NCBI GenBank assembly: GCA_023457295.1
Contig: JAEWLZ010000190.1
Span: 1 to 11,287, forward strand
Length of the DNA stretch: 11,287 nucleotides
Direction of reading: 5' to 3'
Origin: Cyanobacteria bacterium OH_PDB_112
Lineage (GTDB): Bacteria > Cyanobacteriota > Vampirovibrionia > Gastranaerophilales > CAJFVJ01
Under the pieces are notes generated by a model, which made no database searches, had not been told where the DNA came from, and worked only from the letters and a program-made list of their open reading frames with translations. This document shows, piece after piece, positions 5,818-11,287 of this stretch. Position numbers and translations under genes: made by a program. The first letter of the stretch is position 1, and each line of letters opens with the position of its first letter.

Positions 5818-6910
5818 TCAGCTTTTTAAATAACTTTCAATAAATCCGTCAAGATTTCCGTCCATAACAGAATCAACATTCCCAACTTCATAACCGGTAC
5901 GAAGGTCTTTTACCATTTTATAAGGGTGAAAAACATATGAACGAATTTGACTGCCAAAATTCACATCCATTGCTTCCCCTTTAAGTTCTGACAGTTTTTG
6001 TTCATGCTCAGCCTGCTTTATGGCAAGAAGCTTGGAGGCCAATAACTGCATGGCAATTTCTTTATTTTTAAGCTGTGACCTCTCCTGCTGGCACTTTATT
6101 ACTATTCCTGAAGGCTTATGAATTACACGAACAGCAGTTTCCACTTTATTTACATTTTGCCCTCCGGCACCGCCTGAGCGCATTGTTTCGACTTCAATTT
6201 CATCAGAAGGTATTTCGATTTTTTTATCAATATCATCAATAATGGGTGAAACTTCGCAAGCCGCAAAACTGGTCTGACGCTTGCCGTTAGCGTTAAAAGG
6301 AGAAATCCTTACAAGCCTGTGAACTCCTTTTTCTGCTTTCAAATAGCCAAAAGCATATTTACCCGAAACCTGCATTGAAATACTTTTTAATCCAGCTTCA
6401 TCGCCGTCTGATGAATCAGTAATTGTAATCGTCCAGCCTTTTGACTCACAATACCTTGAATACATCCTAAAAAGCATTTGCGCCCAATCTTGAGCGTCTG
6501 TACCACCTGCACCGGCATTAATAGTAAAAAGCGCATCACAATGATCATATTCTCCGCTTAACATCCGTTCAAATTCCCAATGAGCAAGTTCTTTAGATAG
6601 CTTTTCGATATTTTCCAAAGCTTCATTTTCAAGGCTTTTATCATCTGACTCTTCTGACAATTCAAACAAAATTTGCGTATCTTCAAAAAGACTTTCCCAA
6701 TCTTTTTGCTGTTCAATAATTTTTTTAAGTTCATTAAGTTTGCGAGATAATTCACCAGCTTTTTTTTGGTCATTCCAAATATCAGGATCTTGCATTTTAG
6801 CTTCAAGTTCTGATATTTCAGCCTTTAAAGCATCTTCGTCAAAGACACTCCTTTGCAAAAGCAAGTTTTTGATTTATTTCATCTAAGTTTTTCTTAACTT
6901 CTATATCCAT
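5818..6910 (-). CDS. prfB: Peptide chain release factor 2, with programmed +1 frameshift
   Basis: RF2 recognises UGA and UAA in the ribosomal A site and triggers release of the finished protein. The coding region is in two frames: 23 codons from ATG 6910 to CTT (6844-6842), then, after skipping T6841, 340 codons from GAC (6840) to the TGA stop. The full product is 363 residues, against 365 in E. coli. The stop-codon-reading tripeptide SPF is at 203-205 and the catalytic GGQ at 249-251, close to their E. coli positions. The join gives ECL-DEDALKAEI, a natural continuation of the N-terminal helix. The ATG lies one nucleotide after the secA stop (TAA-A-ATG) with only a weak GGA ribosome site, so translation is probably coupled to secA. 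Its own final stop is UGA, which RF2 itself must read. Confidence 0.96.
6838..6853 (-). promoter_or_regulatory. prfB programmed +1 frameshift site
   Basis: On the minus strand the site reads AAG GAG TGT CTT TGA C. AGGAG acts as an internal Shine-Dalgarno 3 nt before the slippery CTT, followed by the UGA stop and C, the same arrangement as the known E. coli site. When RF2 is scarce the ribosome pauses at UGA and slips forward by one base, making full-length RF2. When RF2 is plentiful, translation stops after 23 residues. Confidence 0.95.
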
Positions 6911-6911
6911 T

Positions 6912-9626
6912 TTATTTTCCGCAACATTTTTTATACTTTTTACCGCTTCCGCATGGGCAAGGGTCATTACGTCCGATTTTTTCTTCAGAATTTGCCATTT
7001 GCACAAACTGCTCCATAGCTTTTGACAAACTTGTCTGATGTTCATCAGACAACATTTCCACATGAACTTTTGCACGGAAAAGATATGAAACGACTTCTTT
7101 TTGAATTTCAAACATCATAGAATTAAAAAGGTCAAAAGCTTCTCTTTTATACTCAATAAGAGGGTCTTTTTGCCCGTAAGCGCGAAGCCCTATGCCTTCT
7201 CTGAGCATATCAATATTGTGCAAATGATCTATCCATTTGTTATCTACCACTCGAAGCAAAATATCTTTTTCAATTACACGCATAATATTTTCTTCGCCAT
7301 CATCAGATACACCTTCATATTGGCTGACAATATTTTTTTCATGCACCTTATAAGCTTCTTTTGCAAGGTCTTGCAACTTTTGCGAAACTTCATTGAATGG
7401 AAGTTTTTTAATTTCTTCAACCGCAAGTCCTGCAAGTTGGGGAATTACTGAATGAATTTCTCGAATCATCTCAGCAAGAGATTCTTCATCATATTCTTGA
7501 GTAGACATCTCAGGACTCAGGTAAGAATGTAAAATACGATAAATCTCACAATCAATCATATATAAAATTTCTTCTTGAAGATTATCGCCCATCAAGACTT
7601 TTCGTCTTTGAGAATAGAATCTTTCACGCTGCTGGTTCATAACATCATCATACTCAAGAACATGTTTTCTCATATCGAAATGATATGTTTCAACTTTTTT
7701 CTGAGCTGATTGTATTTGGCGTGTAATCAAAGGTGATTCGATTGCCATATCTTCTTCAATATTGAGAGTACTCATAATAGCAGCGACTTTATCACCACCA
7801 AAAATTCTCATAAGATTATCTTCCAATGACAAGAAAAATCTTGTAGACCCGGGGTCTCCCTGTCTTGCAGCACGGCCTCGAAGCTGATTATCAATACGAC
7901 GAGATTCATGACGTTCTGTACCTATAACATGTAATCCGCCTGCTTCTACCACTTCTTCATGTTCTTTTTTAGTTATTTCAAATGCTTCTTCAAGAGCTTT
8001 TTGCCTAAGTTCGGCATAATTCGCATCAGTAGATTTAACTCCTTTTTGCTCCAACAAATCCTTAGCCAAAAACTCGGGATTTCCTCCGAGCAAAATATCT
8101 GTTCCGCGCCCTGCCATATTTGTTGCTATTGTTACAGCGCCTTTTCTTCCTGCCTGAGATATAATTTGAGCTTCTTTTTCATGGTGCTTTGCATTCAAAA
8201 CATTATGCTTAAGCCCGCGTTTTTTCAAGAGAGAGGATAGCAGCTCTGATTTATCAATACTTATTGTACCTACCAAAACTGGTCGACCAAGTTTATTTTT
8301 TTCAACAATTTCATCAACAACTGAAATATATTTTTGACGTTCAGTTTTATAAACAACATCGGTCAAATCTTTTCTTTTATCAACTTTATTTGTTGGTATG
8401 TTCGTTACTTCAAGATTATAAATCTTACCGAATTCAGCTTCTTCCGTCATAGCAGTACCTGTCATACCTGACAATTTCGGATAAAGCCTAAAAAGATTTT
8501 GGAACGTAATACTTGCAAGAGTTTGAGTTTCATCCTGAATTTTAACGCCTTCTTTTGCTTCAATTGCCTGATGAAGCCCGTCAGACCATCGTCTTCCCTG
8601 CATAAGACGTCCGGTAAATTCATCAACAATAACTATTTCGCTATCTTTTACAACATAATCCGTATCACGATGGAAAAGTTCTTTTGCCTTTAAAGCCTGT
8701 AAAAGATGATGGGCATACTGCTGAGCGGAATCAAACAAATCTTCTATGCCCAAAAGCTCTTGAGCTCTGTCTATACCTTCTTCTGTCAAAATTACGTTTT
8801 TATTTTTTTCTTCAACCGTATAGTCAATTTCTTTAGACAATTTGGGGGCAATTTTTGCCATTGTCTTATATGTTTGCGCGGATTGTTCAAGACGACCGCT
8901 GATAATAAGAGGGGTTCTCGCCTCATCAATTAAAATACTGTCAACTTCATCTACAATCGCATAGTTATATGGTCTTTGAACGCATTGCTCAAGACTTGCC
9001 GCCATATTGTCACGAAGATAATCAAATCCGAATTCATTATTTGTTCCGTAAGTAATATCACAAGCATATGCGGCTTTTTTTCTTTCAAAACTGCCGAAAT
9101 CATTATCTCCTGATAAAACAAGACCAACAGAAAGCCCTAAGAACTTAAAAATTTTACCCATCCATTCGCTGTCGCGCTTGGCAAGATAATCATTGACGGT
9201 AACTATATGAACACCCTTGCCGGAAAGAGCATTAAGGTAGGCAGGAGCTGTTGCTACGAGTGTTTTTCCTTCACCTGTTCTCATCTCTGATATTTGTCCG
9301 CTATGAAGAACTATTCCGCCCAAAAGCTGAACATCATAATGACGCATATTCAAAACTCTTTTGCCGGCTTCGCGAACAACCGCGAAAGCTTCGGGGAGGA
9401 TTTCATCCAAAACCTCAGCCTCAAGAGCCAAATCTGTTTTAAAATCATCCGAAAACTTGCGAGTAGCAATGCGAGCCTTAAATTCATCCGTTTTAGCTCT
9501 CAATTCTTCATCTGAAAGCCTTGAAAAAGATTCCTCAAAAGAGTTGATATATTCTACCAAAGGTTGGATTTTTTTTACTTTACGCTCGTTGCCGTTACCT
9601 AATATTTTTATTAATAAATTAATCAT
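6912..9626 (-). CDS. secA: Preprotein translocase ATPase subunit SecA
   Basis: SecA is the motor ATPase that pushes unfolded preproteins through SecYEG at the inner membrane. The protein is 904 residues, essentially the full family length (901 in E. coli). Visible motifs include Walker A GEGKT (118-122), Walker B with DEVD (226-229), the GTNNEFGFDYLRDN block (194-207), the second nucleotide-binding motif MAGRGTD (504-510) and ESRRIDNQLRGRAARQGD (574-591). It ends with the zinc-binding C-x-C-x8-C-C motif (C890, C892, C901, C902), which binds SecB and lipids in other bacteria. The start is ATG 9626, with AAGGA (9640-9636) 9 nt upstream. The stop is one nucleotide before prfB, so the two probably form one operon. 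I see no sign of truncation or frameshift. Confidence 0.98.
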   Translation of the reverse strand: MINLLIKILGNGNERKVKKIQPLVEYINSFEESFSRLSDEELRAKTDEFKARIATRKFSDDFKTDLALEAEVLDEILPEAFAVVREAGKRVLNMRHYDVQLLGGIVLHSGQISEMRTGEGKTLVATAPAYLNALSGKGVHIVTVNDYLAKRDSEWMGKIFKFLGLSVGLVLSGDNDFGSFERKKAAYACDITYGTNNEFGFDYLRDNMAASLEQCVQRPYNYAIVDEVDSILIDEARTPLIISGRLEQSAQTYKTMAKIAPKLSKEIDYTVEEKNKNVILTEEGIDRAQELLGIEDLFDSAQQYAHHLLQALKAKELFHRDTDYVVKDSEIVIVDEFTGRLMQGRRWSDGLHQAIEAKEGVKIQDETQTLASITFQNLFRLYPKLSGMTGTAMTEEAEFGKIYNLEVTNIPTNKVDKRKDLTDVVYKTERQKYISVVDEIVEKNKLGRPVLVGTISIDKSELLSSLLKKRGLKHNVLNAKHHEKEAQIISQAGRKGAVTIATNMAGRGTDILLGGNPEFLAKDLLEQKGVKSTDANYAELRQKALEEAFEITKKEHEEVVEAGGLHVIGTERHESRRIDNQLRGRAARQGDPGSTRFFLSLEDNLMRIFGGDKVAAIMSTLNIEEDMAIESPLITRQIQSAQKKVETYHFDMRKHVLEYDDVMNQQRERFYSQRRKVLMGDNLQEEILYMIDCEIYRILHSYLSPEMSTQEYDEESLAEMIREIHSVIPQLAGLAVEEIKKLPFNEVSQKLQDLAKEAYKVHEKNIVSQYEGVSDDGEENIMRVIEKDILLRVVDNKWIDHLHNIDMLREGIGLRAYGQKDPLIEYKREAFDLFNSMMFEIQKEVVSYLFRAKVHVEMLSDEHQTSLSKAMEQFVQMANSEEKIGRNDPCPCGSGKKYKKCCGK

Positions 9627-9652
9627 TTTTATAATTCCTTTTTACAAAAAAA

Positions 9653-9661
9653 ATTTTAACA
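9653..9661 (-). promoter_or_regulatory. Possible extended -10 promoter of secA-prfB
   Basis: On the minus strand TG-T-TAAAAT (9661-9653) fits an extended -10 element 27 nt before the secA ATG. No convincing -35 is seen 17 nt upstream, so the call is tentative. Read-through from the lipoprotein gene is the alternative. Confidence 0.3.
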
Positions 9662-9662
9662 C

Positions 9663-9694
9663 AAAAAAATTCGGATTAAAAATAGCCCTAACCG
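9663..9694 (-). terminator. Weak possible terminator after the lipoprotein gene
   Basis: On the minus strand CGGTTA (9694-9689) can pair with TAATCCG (9678-9672) with one bulged base, followed by AA and seven T (9669-9663). The stem is short and the loop is 10 nt. It may slow rather than stop transcription into secA. Confidence 0.3.
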
Positions 9695-9714
9695 GCGTAT
9701 TTTATGGTTATTTA

Positions 9715-10983
9715 TCAAAGCTCTTTTTGTAAAAACTCAATAAAATCATTATCAATAACTTCATCAACTTTTTTCGTACCTGCAAAAACAGGCTCTATAC
9801 GCACATAAACCCTATTTAGAAAATTTTGATAATTTTTTGTAACAGGCGTGGGCTTTGCGGTTTTTATGGCATCTAAAAATGCCTGTGAATTTTGAGGTTT
9901 CATATTTTTTTGCAAAAACAAATCTGACGTGGCGACAGATTTTCGAGCAGGGATAATAAGTCCGTCTTTTGTGAATTTTTTGGACATTTTTTCTGAAGAA
10001 AGAAATAAAATCAGCCTCCAGGCTTCACGTTTGTTTTTAGACTTTTTACTCATTGCCCAGCCTGAAGCATCCGCATCAACCACTGACCCCACACTTCCGT
10101 ATGGAAATTGCGCAACATCCCAATTAAATTTAATATCTTGTCTGAATCTCGGAACAACCCATCTTCCGCTTAAAATCATAGCGAGTTTTCCCTGCATAAA
10201 AAGCTGTGTATTTGTATAACTGCCTTTTTCAGCATCCGAAGGTGTTATTTTATTAACATTTTTGAGATCCGCGTAAAATTGCAGATATTCTTTTGATTTT
10301 TCAGAATCTATTGTTATGCAGTCATCATCTCCCAAAAGTCCTGCGTTATTACTCCACAAAAACGGCAGCCAAAACAAAGAATCTTTTTCAAAACCGAAAC
10401 CCCAAATTCCTTGAGAAGTAAGGGCTTGAGCCTTTGCCAAAAATTCTGCCATTGTCCAATTCAATTGAGGATAAGGGATATTATTTTTATCGAAAATATC
10501 TTTGTTATAAAAAATAACAAGATTTGAAATATCTCTAGGAACAGCCCAAATACAATCATTACAGCTAAAAGCTTTTATTGAATTAGGGTAAAAATCCTGT
10601 CTGTTTTTAAAATAAGGATTAAGATTCTCAAAAACTCCAGAGCGATAATATTTAAAACCGTTTATGTTATTTACAAACATAACATCAGGCGCCGAATTTG
10701 AAATTATCAAAAGATGCAATTTTTGAAAATAATTTTGCGGAATATGTATCAGCTCCACATCAATATCAGGGTTTTTCTTTTCAAACTCAATTATTGCGGA
10801 TTTTAAAATTTTCAATTCGCTCTCTGAGCCCCAAGAAGAAAATTTAACGACGGTTTTTTTAATTTCAGGCTCAACAGATACTATTTCAGGAGTTTTTACA
10901 GAAATTACGGCTTCTTTTTTCCCACATCCTGCAAAATTTAAAATAAGTATAAAAACTAAAAAAAACCTGCAAAAATTTTTCAT
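9715..10983 (-). CDS. Extracellular solute-binding lipoprotein (family 1, sugar ABC transporter type)
   Basis: This is probably the substrate-binding component of an ABC importer for a sugar or related solute. The 422-residue protein starts with a lipoprotein signal, MKNFCRFFLVFILILNFAGC, with C20 as the likely lipidated cysteine (FAGC lipobox). The mature part has the family 1 pattern: VKFSSWGSESELKILKSAI (46-64), FEKKNPDIDVELIHIP (67-82), SAPDVMFV (97-104) and NLVIFYNKDIFDKNNIPYP (154-172). WTMAEFLAKA follows. C141 and C144 form a C-x-x-C. The start overlaps the stop of the upstream gene by one base (TAATG), indicating translational coupling. No permease or ATPase gene is in view on the downstream side; secA follows instead. 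The exact substrate cannot be read from the sequence. Confidence 0.92.
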   Translation of the reverse strand: MKNFCRFFLVFILILNFAGCGKKEAVISVKTPEIVSVEPEIKKTVVKFSSWGSESELKILKSAIIEFEKKNPDIDVELIHIPQNYFQKLHLLIISNSAPDVMFVNNINGFKYYRSGVFENLNPYFKNRQDFYPNSIKAFSCNDCIWAVPRDISNLVIFYNKDIFDKNNIPYPQLNWTMAEFLAKAQALTSQGIWGFGFEKDSLFWLPFLWSNNAGLLGDDDCITIDSEKSKEYLQFYADLKNVNKITPSDAEKGSYTNTQLFMQGKLAMILSGRWVVPRFRQDIKFNWDVAQFPYGSVGSVVDADASGWAMSKKSKNKREAWRLILFLSSEKMSKKFTKDGLIIPARKSVATSDLFLQKNMKPQNSQAFLDAIKTAKPTPVTKNYQNFLNRVYVRIEPVFAGTKKVDEVIDNDFIEFLQKEL

Positions 10984-11287
10984 TAAATATCCATTAAATA
11001 CTTGACACTATCCTCTTTCACTTCAACTAAACCACGCCAGCTGTCAAGTTTTACCATATAAACATCGCGTCCCGGCTTAGAGTCAATTTTCCTTACTTTA
11101 TTAAATTTTTGCGCTTTATCCAAATTCATAATTACAATTTCACGACCTTGAAGATTACAAACTAAATTACAAGAGTCATCTTTTTTAATAAGCAAAAATT
11201 TCAAATTATTATCTATTTCGAAAGTGTCAATAACAGGATTATCCGTTTCCGTTGATTCTTCTACCACATTATTAGGTTCTTCAGGCT
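10983..11287 (-). CDS. C-terminal part of an unrecognised protein, 5' end outside window
   Basis: The frame is open from the window edge to TAA at 10983. A GTG at 11267 could be mistaken for a start, but the frame continues upstream in an acidic PEEPNNVVEE stretch and no ribosome site precedes the GTG, so this is more likely the end of a longer protein. After the acidic, Thr/Glu-rich linker comes a compact region of about 75 residues rich in beta-type alternation: NLKFLLIKKDD, CNLVCNLQGREIVIMNL and RDVYMVKLDSWRGLVEVKED. Two cysteines lie in C-N-L-V-C. Its stop overlaps the lipoprotein start by one base, so it is the upstream partner of that gene in one operon and may share its role. I do not recognise the domain. 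Confidence 0.7.
   Translation of the reverse strand, partial: PEEPNNVVEESTETDNPVIDTFEIDNNLKFLLIKKDDSCNLVCNLQGREIVIMNLDKAQKFNKVRKIDSKPGRDVYMVKLDSWRGLVEVKEDSVKYLMDI

Noticed and set aside
5818..6864. prfB starting in the single frame at 6864
   Set aside because: Its first 8 residues come from reading past the frameshift site in the wrong frame; the canonical AGGAG-CTT-TGA-C site and the homologous N-terminus fit the frameshifted product.
6839..7111. A 90-residue open frame overlapping the end of secA, ending at the prfB TGA
   Set aside because: Only its last 23 codons (from 6910) are used, as the zero-frame start of prfB. The upstream part is an out-of-frame reading of secA.
7101..9732. Many plus-strand open frames opposite secA and elsewhere
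   Set aside because: They are Phe/Leu/Ile/Lys-rich antisense shadows without ribosome sites or recognisable domains, lying over well-supported minus-strand genes.
10983..11267. GTG at 11267 as the true start of a 94-residue protein
   Set aside because: The frame is open to the window edge with protein-like acidic sequence and no ribosome site precedes the GTG.

Overview
The window is AT-rich and dense with genes. All of the larger genes lie on the minus strand, and one small gene (3226-3471) runs on the plus strand. It encodes a flagellar stator pair (MotA, MotB), SecA, a release factor 2 with a programmed frameshift, a small RNA polymerase omega-like protein, a sugar-type solute-binding lipoprotein and several membrane or low-complexity proteins I cannot name. 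The mix suggests a motile, diderm-type bacterium of low GC content. The internal UGA in prfB shows that UGA is read as a stop, so this is the standard bacterial code. An origin in the Vampirovibrionia/Gastranaerophilales (non-photosynthetic relatives of cyanobacteria) would fit the low GC, the AMIN-type domain and the 'INFGA' N-terminus of one protein. That is a guess from style, not a demonstrated assignment.

Layout, left to right. 1-1094: two adjacent, clearly related genes for small Gly/Asn/Tyr-rich proteins. Each is preceded by the same upstream block, and a hairpin terminator follows the second one in transcription order. 1264-3073: motA-motB, the torque-generating stator. 3172-3538: rpoZ-like gene with a near-consensus promoter and a terminator shared with the convergent gene. 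3571-4704: a secreted/AMIN-like, single-membrane-span protein with a long cytoplasmic tail. 4855-5715: an unrecognised single-span protein, followed by a strong hairpin. 5818-9626: secA-prfB, one nucleotide apart. 9715-11287: a solute-binding lipoprotein whose start overlaps the stop of an upstream gene that leaves the window.

The core genes work together in familiar ways: SecA exports proteins (including, presumably, the lipoprotein and the AMIN-like protein), RF2 terminates translation at UGA/UAA and controls its own level by frameshifting, and MotAB drives a flagellum encoded elsewhere. The least ordinary signal is regulatory. Three genes of unknown function (1-371, 621-1094, 4855-5715) share an upstream architecture at nearly fixed distances from their start codons: an AATTGC element 52-54 nt upstream, an AT-rich TATAT block about 25-42 nt upstream, and CATG sites further out. 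They may form a small co-regulated set. No gene-free stretch exceeds 300 bases; the longest is 372-620 (249 bases). I saw no tRNA, rRNA, CRISPR array, insertion sequence or attachment site.
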